In this document: in pieces, positions 7,947 to 17,355 of the stretch
Numbering within the stretch: position 1 is the first letter of the stretch
How the letters are laid out: the number at the start of each line of letters is the position of its first letter
NCBI RefSeq assembly: GCF_963664135.1
Contig: NZ_OY760905.1
Span: forward strand, 2,630,736 to 2,694,735
Direction of reading: 5' to 3'
DNA from: an uncultured Acetobacterium sp.
Lineage (GTDB): Bacteria; Bacillota; Clostridia; Eubacteriales; Eubacteriaceae
Length of the DNA: 64,000 bases
Notes under the pieces: model-generated
Told to the model about the DNA's origin: nothing
The model's input: the letters and a program-made list of their open reading frames with translations, nothing else
Databases searched by the model: none
Made by a program: the position numbers and the translations under genes

Positions 7947-9206
7947 ATGAATGGCTTTTTTACAATGGTAAAAACAAACTTGAAGCTACTGCTAAGGAAT
8001 AAGGGCTATCTGTGTCTAGTGATACTATTGCCGATTCTATCAGCCGGTCTATTGTCGCTGCAATTGGACGAAACCGTGACGATGAAGGATGACACCTCTT
8101 ATGTTGTTCAAAACATTGAAGACCGGAATGAAAATATTACCAGCATTGAAAATACCAAGCTCTTAGTTAAAATCTATGACAACAGCAACACCGAACTATC
8201 CGACGATCTGGCCCAGGAACTGGCGGGCTCAGGAATTTTTCGTATCTTCCGTTATAACCAGGAAGTAGTTGATTTGCCCGTAGCCAGAGCAGCCAGTATC
8301 GACAGCGCCGGGAAGAGCAATATTGGCGCAGTGATCTATATTCCCGAGAATTTTGAGTCGAACATATTATCCGGCGGCAGCGGTGATTTGTCGATCATGG
8401 AGATCACCGAGGATGGACGAAATGACTTGCTGGCCAGCCAGGTCAATACTTACGTCAGCTTTATGATGCAAGCAGCCGACAGCACGAGCTATGATAAAAT
8501 AGCACTGGCTACGATGCTCGGTGAACTAAAAAAAAGTCGGCTCAGCAAACAAATTGAAGCGGTGGAAGTCGGCAATAGCCTGACCTTAACCAGTCAGCAG
8601 AACCACCAAAGCACCCGCATCGGCTATTCAATTGCGGCGCTGACAATGGGTTTTCTGTTCTGTGGGGTCTTTATTTCGGATATCATCGTCAAGGAAAAAA
8701 ACAACAAGGTCTATAACCGGATATTTTTGTCAAAAGCTAGTATTCTCAATTATGTCGTAGCAAAAATGGCCATGATCTTGCTGACCGTTGCGATACAGAC
8801 CGGTATTTTAGCCTTGGTAACGCCGATGATGGTGAGTACTGATTTTGGTATCCCTTTTGGCAGCTATTTGTTCCTGGTTTTCGGTCTGGGCTTATGTATC
8901 AGTACCCTTTCAGTGGTCATTGGCACCTTGGTCAGCAACACCATGAACGCGACCTATGCGGTCTTTGCCATCTGGATTGTGTCCAACATTATGGCCGGCC
9001 TGTACTTTCCGATTACCAGTGCGGCTCAGTGGTGGGTAAAAGCATCCCTGCTGATTCCCCAGCGCTGGGTAATTGTCGCGTCAGAAATGTTGATGACGGG
9101 AGAAACTGGGGTTTATGCAATGTATGGGCTGATTGTCGGCTGTTACCTGCTGATCCTCATGGCCGGGACCTCCATTGGTGTTATGGTTGGAAAAAAAGAT
9201 TATTAA
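7947..9206 (+). CDS. ABC-2 permease, second of pair
   Basis: A 419-residue protein with the same plan as its neighbour: an N-terminal segment (YLCLVILLPILSAGLLSL), a large outer loop of about 200 residues, and about five segments from residue 225 on. Its start follows the previous stop by one base, with GTGGAGG upstream, so translation is likely coupled. Large outer loops in such permeases are often where lipophilic antibiotics or peptides are contacted. Substrate unknown. Confidence 0.82.
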   Translation: MNGFFTMVKTNLKLLLRNKGYLCLVILLPILSAGLLSLQLDETVTMKDDTSYVVQNIEDRNENITSIENTKLLVKIYDNSNTELSDDLAQELAGSGIFRIFRYNQEVVDLPVARAASIDSAGKSNIGAVIYIPENFESNILSGGSGDLSIMEITEDGRNDLLASQVNTYVSFMMQAADSTSYDKIALATMLGELKKSRLSKQIEAVEVGNSLTLTSQQNHQSTRIGYSIAALTMGFLFCGVFISDIIVKEKNNKVYNRIFLSKASILNYVVAKMAMILLTVAIQTGILALVTPMMVSTDFGIPFGSYLFLVFGLGLCISTLSVVIGTLVSNTMNATYAVFAIWIVSNIMAGLYFPITSAAQWWVKASLLIPQRWVIVASEMLMTGETGVYAMYGLIVGCYLLILMAGTSIGVMVGKKDY

Positions 9207-9281
9207 ACAATTACGTTGAAGTAAAAATTGAATATGTGATAAAATGTCCATAAAATAAACTGGGGATGGGAAGTCAGACAG

Positions 9282-10439
9282 ATGGTTGAAAAGATGAAGG
9301 AATACTATTTCTCGATGATGAAATTCAGCTGTCTGACGATCATGCTGGCATACGTGATTGTTGGCAGTGCGAAATCGCTTCATGCGATCAGCCTGGAATG
9401 TTTTTTGCTGGGAATGTTTCTGGCGGTAGCGACCCTTTATGAGTTGCTGGACAAGGAGAAAATCGGCTGCTTACTTGCTGAAATAATCCTGGCGATATTG
9501 ATCTTCGTTTTATTTCGGGAAAGCGGCGTCGGTTTTTATTTAATTCCGGTGGTGGTACTGGATACGACGGTTTATTTTAAATTGTCCCTCGTCGTCGGCT
9601 TGATGGCCTTCGGCGGTGCTTTTTTCAATCCGCCGGATTTAGCCGTTTATATGATTTTTTGTATCTTTATCAGTGTTATTTATTTTCAGAATCATGTGAT
9701 GATTAAGAGGTATCAAGATAAGCTTGAAAACTATGAGCAGGAAGAGTTTAAACTAAAGGATTCCATTTCGGACAAAGACCTGCGGTTTAAAAAGAAACTG
9801 GAACAAAACAGCCTGTATTATAAAAATCAAATGCTGGAAGAACGAGCCCAAATCTACCAGGCGCTCCACGATAAACTGGGGCACAGCATTAACGGTTCTG
9901 TTTATCAACTGGAAGCCAGCAAAGTACTGATCAGTAATAAACCGGAAGAAAGCAGCCGGATTATTCAGGCCGTGATCGATACCTTAAGGGAAAGCATGGA
10001 TGAAATCCGCTTTATCTTACGGAAGGAAAAACCGGATCGGAAAAAGGCAGCGCTGCTGCAGCTTCATGGATTATGTGAAGAATGCCGGGAAAAATACGGC
10101 ATTCAGGCGACCTTGCTATTAGAGGGTGAAGATAAAGAGATCCCCGATCACATTTGGGAAGTGATCCTGGATAATGCCATTGAAGCAGTTTCTAATGCCC
10201 TTAAATATGCCGAATGCTCCAGACTGGCCATCGAATTGATGGTGATGAACAAAATCGTCCGTTGTAGCATTTATAATAACGGCACAAGCTGTGATACAGT
10301 TGTGCCGGGAATGGGGATTCAGGGAATGAAAGACCGCACCCGGAAAGTAAATGGACTAATTGATATTGATGGCCAAAACGGATTTCGGATCAATATGATT
10401 TTTCCGTTGACATCTGTTGAGGAAAGGAGACAGGCATGA
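9282..10439 (+). CDS. Sensor histidine kinase, NarX/DesK-type
   Basis: A 385-residue kinase with four to five N-terminal membrane segments (residues about 15-140), a coiled linker, and a HisKA_3 phospho-acceptor site HDKLGH with H196. The ATP-binding domain has the N-box VILDNAIEAVSNALKY and a G-box near GMGIQGMKDR. There is no large periplasmic sensor domain, so it probably senses within or at the membrane, as DesK- and LnrJ-like kinases do. It overlaps the response regulator gene by four bases (ATGA). Confidence 0.88.
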   Translation: MVEKMKEYYFSMMKFSCLTIMLAYVIVGSAKSLHAISLECFLLGMFLAVATLYELLDKEKIGCLLAEIILAILIFVLFRESGVGFYLIPVVVLDTTVYFKLSLVVGLMAFGGAFFNPPDLAVYMIFCIFISVIYFQNHVMIKRYQDKLENYEQEEFKLKDSISDKDLRFKKKLEQNSLYYKNQMLEERAQIYQALHDKLGHSINGSVYQLEASKVLISNKPEESSRIIQAVIDTLRESMDEIRFILRKEKPDRKKAALLQLHGLCEECREKYGIQATLLLEGEDKEIPDHIWEVILDNAIEAVSNALKYAECSRLAIELMVMNKIVRCSIYNNGTSCDTVVPGMGIQGMKDRTRKVNGLIDIDGQNGFRINMIFPLTSVEERRQA

Positions 10440-11065
10440 ATAAAATAAAGGTAATCATTGTTGATGACTCTGATTTTGTGCGAGATGGCATGGGCATCAT
10501 CCTGGGGGTCGATGACGAGTTTCATGTTGTCGGCTGTGCCAAAAATGGCAGAGAAGCGCTGGAATTTGCCATGAAAGAAAAGCCGGATGTCTTTTTGATG
10601 GACATCCAGATGCCAGTTATGGACGGCATTGCCGCAACCAAAGAGATTGTGGCTCAAGGTCTGGGCAAAGTGCTGATCCTAACGACCTTTGATGACCGTG
10701 AACTGGTGGAACAGGCCATGAAAAATGGCGCCGACGGATACCTGATTAAAAATCATACCCCGGAACAATTAAAACAGAGCATCAAATCCGTTTATCATGG
10801 GGTTCATTTTCTAGATAGTCAGGTGCTTGATAAATTTACCGAACCGGAAACCAAATGCAGCACTGGTTTTGATGGCAGTATATTTACCGCCAGAGAACTG
10901 GGGATTATCGAAGCGGTGGCCGATGGTTTATCGAATAAGGAAATTGCTGAAAAACTGTTTCTGAGTGAAGGCACCGTTAAAAACTATATTAGTGTGATAT
11001 TGGACAAGGGCAATCTTTCCCATCGAACCCAAATGGCCATTTATTATTTAACTGGCCGACGTTAG
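10436..11065 (+). CDS. NarL/LuxR-type response regulator
   Basis: A 209-residue regulator. The receiver domain carries the acidic pair D10-D11, phospho-acceptor D56 in LMDIQMP, T/S near LILTTFD and K near YLIKNH. The C-terminal LuxR helix-turn-helix includes ARELGIIEAVADGLSNKEIA and SEGTVKNYIS. It is translationally coupled to the kinase and probably controls the upstream exporter in response to its substrate. Confidence 0.9.
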   Translation: MNKIKVIIVDDSDFVRDGMGIILGVDDEFHVVGCAKNGREALEFAMKEKPDVFLMDIQMPVMDGIAATKEIVAQGLGKVLILTTFDDRELVEQAMKNGADGYLIKNHTPEQLKQSIKSVYHGVHFLDSQVLDKFTEPETKCSTGFDGSIFTARELGIIEAVADGLSNKEIAEKLFLSEGTVKNYISVILDKGNLSHRTQMAIYYLTGRR

Positions 11066-11080
11066 ATATAGAAGATCTTA

Positions 11081-11124
11081 GAACAAAACGCCATCAGAAT
11101 TTTCATTCTGATGGCGTTTTGTTC
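11081..11124. terminator. Strong bidirectional terminator
   Basis: A perfect 20-bp stem (11081-11100 with 11105-11124) with a TTTC loop. The arms carry T-runs in both orientations, so it can end the response-regulator transcript and the oppositely oriented LOG-family transcript. Confidence 0.92.
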
Positions 11125-11153
11125 AGTCTGATTATCACTCCTGCGGCCGGTTT

Positions 11154-11738
11154 TTATGCTGGATCCAGTTGCTTCCATTTATTTCCCAAAACAGGCGGTG
11201 TGTATTGGCGCATTTGATTGATCAGCTCACTGGGATCTGTCGAAACCAGAATAAGCTTTGTATTGGAAGGATTCATAAATCCCTCAGTGGCAATGTTTTG
11301 TATTAAGGTTATGAAGGTATCAAAAAAATTTGAAATGTTCAGAACGCCAATCGGCTTTTGATGAATACCAAGTTGAGCCCAGCTGAGAGCTTCGAAAAGT
11401 TCATCAAAGGTGCCAAAACCGCCAGGGATGGCAATAAAACCATCTGATAAGTCAGCCATCGTTTGTTTTCGTTCGTGTAGGCTATTGACTTCAATCAGCT
11501 GGGTGAGATGATCATTAATACATTCTTTTGGAAAAAGTCCTCTGGGCATTACGCCAGTAACGCAGCCATTATTATTAATCATTTCATTGGCAATTTCGCC
11601 CATCAAACCGGTTTTCGATCCGCCATAAACTAATTCGATATTATTTTTTACTAGCACCAGGCCTAATTGTTTTGTAATTTCTTGGTATTCCGGACGAACC
11701 CCCAGATTGGAACCGGAATAGACACATATTCTTTTCAT
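11154..11738 (-). CDS. LOG-family protein (nucleoside 5'-monophosphate phosphoribohydrolase-like)
   Basis: A 194-residue Rossmann-fold protein with the family motif PGGFGTFDELFEALSW. The N-terminal CVYSGSN and the VYGGSKTGLMGEIA segments are also typical. LOG enzymes cleave cytokinin riboside or other nucleoside monophosphates to base plus ribose 5-phosphate; they were long misannotated as lysine decarboxylases. The start is preceded by GGGAGGAAG. It appears to be a single-gene unit ended by the shared terminator at 11081-11124. Its natural substrate in this organism is not known. Confidence 0.88.
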   Translation of the reverse strand: MKRICVYSGSNLGVRPEYQEITKQLGLVLVKNNIELVYGGSKTGLMGEIANEMINNNGCVTGVMPRGLFPKECINDHLTQLIEVNSLHERKQTMADLSDGFIAIPGGFGTFDELFEALSWAQLGIHQKPIGVLNISNFFDTFITLIQNIATEGFMNPSNTKLILVSTDPSELINQMRQYTPPVLGNKWKQLDPA

Positions 11739-12041
11739 TGCTGCTTCCTCCCAGGATCATATAAAAAATTTAATGGATGCATCCGAGTAGATGCACCCAA
11801 AACAATAAAATTCTATTAAGATTCTATAGTTTATCAAACTGTGATCGGTTTGACAAGCCGGAGATTGAATTTAATGTTTTGATTAAGACTGATCAGGCGC
11901 TTTTTCAATTAGAATAGGTAAAGTTTAATGAATCAAATGACGATAACTAAATTATGAAGATTTATTAAAGATTGGCTAAGGACATTGATAAAACAAACGC
12001 CAGATGCTATACTTTTTATAGAGAAAAGAAGGAGCGTGTTG
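11739..12041. other. Divergent intergenic region
   Basis: This gap of about 300 bases separates the LOG gene (minus) from the MFS gene (plus). It is AT-rich. Apart from the promoter at 11985-12013 and the ribosome-binding site before 12042, I see a dyad-like 'gatgcatccgagtagatgcatc' segment near 11775-11796 but nothing else convincing. Confidence 0.4.
11985..12013 (+). promoter_or_regulatory. Sigma-A-type promoter of the MFS gene
   Basis: TTGATA at 11985-11990 and TATACT at 12008-12013 are separated by exactly 17 bases, and TG one base before the -10 makes it an extended -10. It lies 28 bases ahead of the ATG at 12042. Confidence 0.7.
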
Positions 12042-13340
12042 ATGAAACTGGATTATCGCCTCACCGTTTTGGTCGGACTTGGATTTATGACCATAAGTGC
12101 ATTTTGGAGCTTGTACGACTTTGTGATTCCCCTGATTATGTTAAAAGCTTTTCAACTGGGTGACACCATGGCAGGGGTAGTGATGTCCTTTGACAATGTG
12201 CTGGCTCTTTTCATGCTACCATTATTCGGGATGCTTTCGGACAACACCAATACGAAAATGGGCAGAAGAATGCCCTATATCCTCGGCGGAACGGCGATGG
12301 CGGTGGTATCGATGCTGCTAATTCCCTATGCGGTCATGGCAACTAAAATGGGTTTGTTTGTCGTCGCCCTGGCGCTGGCTTTGTTGGCAATGGCCTTTTA
12401 CCGATCGCCGGCAGTGGCTCTGATGCCGGATGTTACCCCCAAGCCACTGCGATCAAAGGGCAATGCCGTCATTAATCTGATGGGTGCAGTTGGCGGGATT
12501 TTTGTTTTGGGGATGATGGCTCTTTTTGCACCGACTAAAGACAATATTAACTACTGGCCGCTTTTTCTCGCTACCGCCGGGATTATGATTGTCGGAGTGG
12601 TTATTCTCAAATTAACTGTCAATGAACCGGAAGCAGTTAAAAAAATGCACCGGGACAGTGCGGCCATGGGGATCGATGTGGAAGAAGCAAAGAATGATGA
12701 TCAAACCCTGGTTCACCACGAAAAACTGCCCAAAGAATATCGCAGAAGTTTAATTTTCATTCTTTTATCAGTAGCACTTTGGTTTATGGGTTATAATGCC
12801 GTTACCTCGGCTTTTTCTAAATATTCGCTGGTTGCTCTGGATATGAAAGAATCGCAGTCCGCAATGGTTTTAATGGTAGCCAGTATTACGGCAATTATTT
12901 CGTTTATACCAGTAGGGATTATATCATCCCGGCTGGGGCGTAAAAAGATAATCCTGATGGGGGTAGTTGTTCTGGCAACCGTTTTTGCGACCGCCAGCTT
13001 TTATACGGCCTTTAATCCAATGTTGTATGTATCTTTTGCTTTGGCTGGGGTCGCCTGGGCGGCGATTAACGTCAATTCCCTGCCGATGGTTCTGGAAATG
13101 TCCAAGGGCGGCAACGTCGGCCGTTACACCGGATATTATTACACCGCTTCGATGGCGGCCCAGGTCATCACGCCGATTATTTCCGGAGCTCTTTTAGAGC
13201 ATCTGGGCTATCAAACCCTGATGCCTTACGGAGCTTTGTTCACCGGACTGGCATTTATAACAATGATGATGGTTCAGCATGGGGATTCAAAACCGATTGC
13301 ACCCCGATCCACGCTGGAGGTCTTTGATGTGGTGGATTGA
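12042..13340 (+). CDS. MFS transporter
   Basis: A roughly 432-residue membrane protein with about twelve predicted helices. MLSDNTNTKMGRRMPYILGG between helices 2 and 3 is the MFS signature loop, in the form seen in the SLC45/GPH-like sugar transporters. A second such loop occurs in the C-half (SSRLGRKKIILMG). The ATG at 12042 is preceded by AAGGAG and directly by the first amphipathic stretch; the upstream in-frame extension overlaps the promoter. Substrate is not determined, with sugars or sugar derivatives possible. Confidence 0.82.
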   Translation: MKLDYRLTVLVGLGFMTISAFWSLYDFVIPLIMLKAFQLGDTMAGVVMSFDNVLALFMLPLFGMLSDNTNTKMGRRMPYILGGTAMAVVSMLLIPYAVMATKMGLFVVALALALLAMAFYRSPAVALMPDVTPKPLRSKGNAVINLMGAVGGIFVLGMMALFAPTKDNINYWPLFLATAGIMIVGVVILKLTVNEPEAVKKMHRDSAAMGIDVEEAKNDDQTLVHHEKLPKEYRRSLIFILLSVALWFMGYNAVTSAFSKYSLVALDMKESQSAMVLMVASITAIISFIPVGIISSRLGRKKIILMGVVVLATVFATASFYTAFNPMLYVSFALAGVAWAAINVNSLPMVLEMSKGGNVGRYTGYYYTASMAAQVITPIISGALLEHLGYQTLMPYGALFTGLAFITMMMVQHGDSKPIAPRSTLEVFDVVD

Positions 13341-13388
13341 TCTGAGTAATGATCTGAGCAATAATATCAAAATCGGAGGTCGGACAGC

Positions 13389-14240
13389 ATGCTTTTTATA
13401 ATAATTATCATAACCCTATTTTTGTTATTTCTGCTCTATCTTTATATCATTTCACCCGCTGAACTGCCAAAAAACTCAGACGCGAGACTCTGGCGGAGCA
13501 ACTATGCCCATCGCGGCCTTCATCAGAAAGATAAGTCGATTCCGGAAAACTCCATGGCTGCCTTTGCCAAAGCCGTTGAGGCAGGCTATGGAATGGAACT
13601 GGATATCAATCTGACAGCCGATGGAAAAGTGGTGGTTTTTCACGATGACAATCTGTTGCGGGTCTGCGGTGTGGATCGACAAATTAGCGATTGCACCGCA
13701 GCGGAACTGTCGGCTTACCGCCTGGAAAACACCGATGAAGGAATTCCTCTGCTGGAAGACCTGCTCAAGCTGGTAGCTGGGCAGACGCCAATGATTATTG
13801 AGCTTAAAAACACAAAAAATTGGCCGGAACTCTGTGTCAAAGCAGCAGAGCAGCTCAGTGATTATCATGGACCATATTGTATCGAGTCTTTTCATCCGGG
13901 AATTGTCCGGTGGTTTTATAAAAACCAGCCTAAGGTGGTCCGTGGTCAGCTAGCTGCCAACCACCAAAGCTTTGAAGGAATGCCACTGTGGCAAGGTTTG
14001 CTGATTGCTTCCATTATGACAAATGTAGCATCCCGACCGCATTTTATTGCATATAACCACAAAGATGCCCGTCATCGGCTCCGTCTGAGATTTTTTAAGA
14101 TGTTGGGCGGGAAACTGATCGGTTGGACAGTCCGGGACACTGATAATAGCGACGCGTGCCAGAGACGCTTTGATGTGATTATCTTTGAATTTTTTAGACC
14201 ATCGGGTCAAACACGGTCCGAAAAATTAAATTTAACATAA
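13389..14240 (+). CDS. Glycerophosphodiester phosphodiesterase, copy 1
   Basis: A 283-residue GDPD-family enzyme with an N-terminal membrane anchor (residues 1-22). The catalytic AHRGLHQKDKSIPENSMAAF, the metal-binding ELDINLTADGKVVVFHDD and the later IIELKN motif are all present. Family members hydrolyse glycerophosphodiesters to glycerol 3-phosphate plus an alcohol using a divalent metal. CGGAGG lies upstream. It is followed by a closely similar copy, pointing to local duplication. Confidence 0.88.
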   Translation: MLFIIIIITLFLLFLLYLYIISPAELPKNSDARLWRSNYAHRGLHQKDKSIPENSMAAFAKAVEAGYGMELDINLTADGKVVVFHDDNLLRVCGVDRQISDCTAAELSAYRLENTDEGIPLLEDLLKLVAGQTPMIIELKNTKNWPELCVKAAEQLSDYHGPYCIESFHPGIVRWFYKNQPKVVRGQLAANHQSFEGMPLWQGLLIASIMTNVASRPHFIAYNHKDARHRLRLRFFKMLGGKLIGWTVRDTDNSDACQRRFDVIIFEFFRPSGQTRSEKLNLT

Positions 14241-14356
14241 TATTATTCAAACATTAATCAAGTTTTAATGATAGATAGAGATAATAGCAGGGTAAATAGA
14301 GAATCACCAACAGAAATTGACGATTATTTATCGATTAACAGGAGTGGAGAGGGAAC

Positions 14357-15172
14357 ATGACACTATATATCATGGCCGGAATAGCCATATTTATTATTTA
14401 TATTTTATTGCTTCTCCCGGGCAGAATGCCAAAGGAGGTTGATGACCGACTTTGGACCAGTTACTATGCCCATCGGGGATTACACGAAAAAGATAAGTCA
14501 ATACCGGAAAATTCCATGGCCGCTTTTAAAAAAGCAGTGGATGCTGGTTATGGGATTGAAATGGATTTAAATCTCACCGCTGATGGAAAGATCATTGTTT
14601 TTCACGATGACAATTTACTGCGTTTGTGCGGAGTGGATAAGTTAATCACAGACTGTAGCTATGATGAACTGGCAGCGTATAATCTGGAAAATACTGAGGA
14701 GAAAATCCCCTTGTTTGAAGAAGTTCTGAGAATGGTGGATGGGAAGGTTCCCCTTATTGTAGAACTCAAAAACACCAAAAATATCAACGAATTATGCTCT
14801 AAGACGGCAAGTAGGCTCGATGATTATGAAGGGCTTTATTGCGTCGAATCGTTCCATCCTTTAATTGTCCGATGGTTTTACAAAAATCGGCCGGATGTGG
14901 TAAGGGGACAGCTTTCGGTAGGCCGAAAAAGTCTCAAGGGGCTGGATGTTAAATTCTGGCAGTGGTTGTTAATTATTTCGTTTGCTACAAATTTTGTCGC
15001 GCGTCCCCATTTTATGGCTTTTTGTCATGGCGATGCCCGGCGAAAATTAGGTCTGAGTCTGTTCCATTTATTAACCGGAAGGCTGGTGGGATGGACTGTT
15101 CAGGACACTGACGACATTGAATACTGCAAGAAGAAATTTGATGTGATCATTTTTGAGTATTTTGAGCCATGA
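14357..15172 (+). CDS. Glycerophosphodiester phosphodiesterase, copy 2
   Basis: A 271-residue paralogue of the preceding gene. It keeps the anchor helix, AHRGLHEKDKSIPENSMAAF, EMDLNLTADGKIIVFHDD and IVELKN, so both copies look catalytically intact. The two proteins align end to end with many conservative changes, so the duplication is not recent. Copy 1 has a slightly longer C-terminus. A 116-base gap lies between them without an obvious terminator; co-transcription is possible. Confidence 0.88.
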   Translation: MTLYIMAGIAIFIIYILLLLPGRMPKEVDDRLWTSYYAHRGLHEKDKSIPENSMAAFKKAVDAGYGIEMDLNLTADGKIIVFHDDNLLRLCGVDKLITDCSYDELAAYNLENTEEKIPLFEEVLRMVDGKVPLIVELKNTKNINELCSKTASRLDDYEGLYCVESFHPLIVRWFYKNRPDVVRGQLSVGRKSLKGLDVKFWQWLLIISFATNFVARPHFMAFCHGDARRKLGLSLFHLLTGRLVGWTVQDTDDIEYCKKKFDVIIFEYFEP

Positions 15173-15221
15173 GTTTGGGCAATGAAAAACACAAGGTGGT
15201 AGGCATAATTTAATTCGCTAT

Positions 15222-15268
15222 AAAAAAGACTTCATCGACAGATCGTTTGTCAGGAAGTCTTTTTTTTA
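15222..15268 (+). terminator. Rho-independent terminator
   Basis: AAAAAAGACTTC (15222-15233) pairs with GAAGTCTTTTTT (15254-15265), with an inner GACA/TGTC pairing, followed by more T. It closes the glycerophosphodiesterase pair. Confidence 0.85.
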
Positions 15269-15407
15269 TGGAAAGTAGCGTCGTTGTCTTTTAAAAAGCC
15301 GACTAATTTTATGTGCCAAAGCGGGTAAGGACTATTTTTGTGTGCACAGTTGATAAAAAATTGATAAATAATGGTTATCATAGAAACGTGAAGGGGGAGG
15401 CGATCAG

Positions 15408-16082
15408 ATGCAAAGCAAAATTTTAATTGTTGATGATGAACCCGATATTGTCGGATTACTGCAGGACTATTTCGAAATAAATGACTATCAGGTCATAACT
15501 GCAGTAAGTGGAACGGAAGCAATGCGTAAGGTTGAAAAGCAACCGGATTTGATCATCCTGGATATCAATATGCCGGATATGAACGGACTGGAAGTCTGTC
15601 AGAGAATCAGGGGGTTTGTACCCTGTCCGATTTTGTTTTTAACGGCAAAGGTGGAAGCGTCGGATAAGATCAATGGCTTTCAGGCTGGTGGCGATGACTA
15701 CATCGAAAAGCCATTCAGTATCGATGAGTTGGGTGCTCGGGTAGAAGCACATTTGCGACGAGAAAATAGGAATCAAGTTAAAACAAAAACAAAATTCGAC
15801 AAGAATTTGGTCATTGATTATCTGGAACGGGGAGTCTATTATTGTGACGAGCCGGTTTGCTTAGCTAAAAAAGAGTTTGATATCGTTGAGCTTTTATCAA
15901 TGAACCGTGGTCAGGTTTTTGATAAAGAGCGCATTTACGAACGGATTTGGGGCTGGGAGAGTGACGGTGACAGTTCTGTTGTGGTTGAACATATCAGGCG
16001 AATTCGGGGGAAATTAACGGCTGTCGGAAGCCCACAATATATTGATACCGTATGGGGCGTGGGATATAAATGGGTGAAATAA
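15408..16082 (+). CDS. OmpR-type response regulator
   Basis: A 224-residue regulator: receiver domain with D9-D10, phospho-acceptor D52 in ILDINMPDMNG, T near FLTAK and K near IEKPFS, then an OmpR winged helix with the family ending IDTVWGVGYKWVK. The ribosome-binding site is GGGGGAGG. The last 13 bases overlap the kinase gene, so this is a co-translated two-component pair. The signal and the targets are unknown. Confidence 0.92.
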   Translation: MQSKILIVDDEPDIVGLLQDYFEINDYQVITAVSGTEAMRKVEKQPDLIILDINMPDMNGLEVCQRIRGFVPCPILFLTAKVEASDKINGFQAGGDDYIEKPFSIDELGARVEAHLRRENRNQVKTKTKFDKNLVIDYLERGVYYCDEPVCLAKKEFDIVELLSMNRGQVFDKERIYERIWGWESDGDSSVVVEHIRRIRGKLTAVGSPQYIDTVWGVGYKWVK

Positions 16083-17281
16083 GATCCCGCTTCTGGCGGA
16101 AATTCAGGATTAGAAATATGACGATTTCCCAGGCATTCATACTTTTAACGGTGCTGACGCTGCTGGCGGCGACGATCGCGTTGATGTTTGAATTGGCCGT
16201 TTTTGAGAACCTTCAAAATACCATTATGGCACCCTATCTTGAAGACTATGAAATTGCTCCGGGCTACAATACCCAAATTGTAAAAAACGAGCCAGTTGGA
16301 ATGGACGCCGTACTGATCGATTGGATGTCAGATATTCAAATGGTCGTGGTTGTCACAACAATCGGCGGACTTATCGGGATCGAAGCGCTAATTTTCTATC
16401 AGTTGAAATTAAAAAAGCCACTCCGTATTTTAGATGAAGCATCCCGAAAAATTGCTAAGAATGATCTGGACTTTCAAGTGATCTATAACAGTGAAGATGA
16501 AATGGGCAAACTTTGCCAGTCATTTGAAATAATGCGGGCATCGCTAGAGGAAAGCAATCGCCAGATGTGGCGAACGATGGATGAACGGAAACGTCTTAAT
16601 GCCGCTTTTGCTCATGATTTGAGAACACCACTAACGGTGCTGCGGGGCTATACCGATTTCCTGGCAAAATATCTGCCCCAGGATAAAATTAGCAGGGACA
16701 AACAGATACTTACGGTTACGACAATGAGTGACCATATAGAGCGGCTTGAAAACTATGTCACAAGCATGAATACCCTGCAGAAACTGGAGGATATTATGGT
16801 ATATCCACAGAAAGTGGAACTGGATGCTTTCATTGTTCAGTTGCAGGAATCAGCGGAAATATTAGGCAAGGAAAGGTCGCTGCAAGTTTCTTTTCTAAAT
16901 TATACCAAAGAAGAATATCATGCGATCGATCCTGAAATTGTGATGCAGGTTTATGAAAACCTGGTGTCGAATGGGGTGCGTTTTGCAAAAAATAAATTAA
17001 CCATTGGTTTTGATATCAACCAGGATCTATTTGTGATCAGGGTTATGGATGATGGGCCGGGGTTTGGAAAGCATGAATTAAACAAGGTATCCGATCCATT
17101 CTATATTGGAAAAACCGAAAAATCGGCAAAAGCAGAAAATCATTTTGGACTCGGTTTGCATATCTGCAAAATACTATGTGAAAAACATGGCGGTTCACTG
17201 ATCATCACGAATAACGTCAGCGGTGGTGGGTCAGTTACGGCAAAATTCCCCGAAAATATTAATAATTCGGTTAGTTTATAA
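16070..17281 (+). CDS. Sensor histidine kinase with HAMP domain
   Basis: A 403-residue kinase with two membrane segments (about residues 20-45 and 90-110) around a short outer loop. A HAMP linker follows, then HisKA with H182 in AFAHDLRTPLT, and a HATPase domain with N-box VYENLVSNGVRFAKN, DDGPGFG and FGLGLHICK. The short 45-residue outer loop suggests sensing at the membrane. The adjacent TVP38 gene may belong to the same transcription unit. Confidence 0.9.
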   Translation: MGEIRSRFWRKFRIRNMTISQAFILLTVLTLLAATIALMFELAVFENLQNTIMAPYLEDYEIAPGYNTQIVKNEPVGMDAVLIDWMSDIQMVVVVTTIGGLIGIEALIFYQLKLKKPLRILDEASRKIAKNDLDFQVIYNSEDEMGKLCQSFEIMRASLEESNRQMWRTMDERKRLNAAFAHDLRTPLTVLRGYTDFLAKYLPQDKISRDKQILTVTTMSDHIERLENYVTSMNTLQKLEDIMVYPQKVELDAFIVQLQESAEILGKERSLQVSFLNYTKEEYHAIDPEIVMQVYENLVSNGVRFAKNKLTIGFDINQDLFVIRVMDDGPGFGKHELNKVSDPFYIGKTEKSAKAENHFGLGLHICKILCEKHGGSLIITNNVSGGGSVTAKFPENINNSVSL

Positions 17282-17355
17282 AAAGTAGATAAATGTAACA
17301 TAAACTCTTCTTGAAGAATGCGGAGAATATTCCGATTTGAAAGGAGAGTTTTTTA

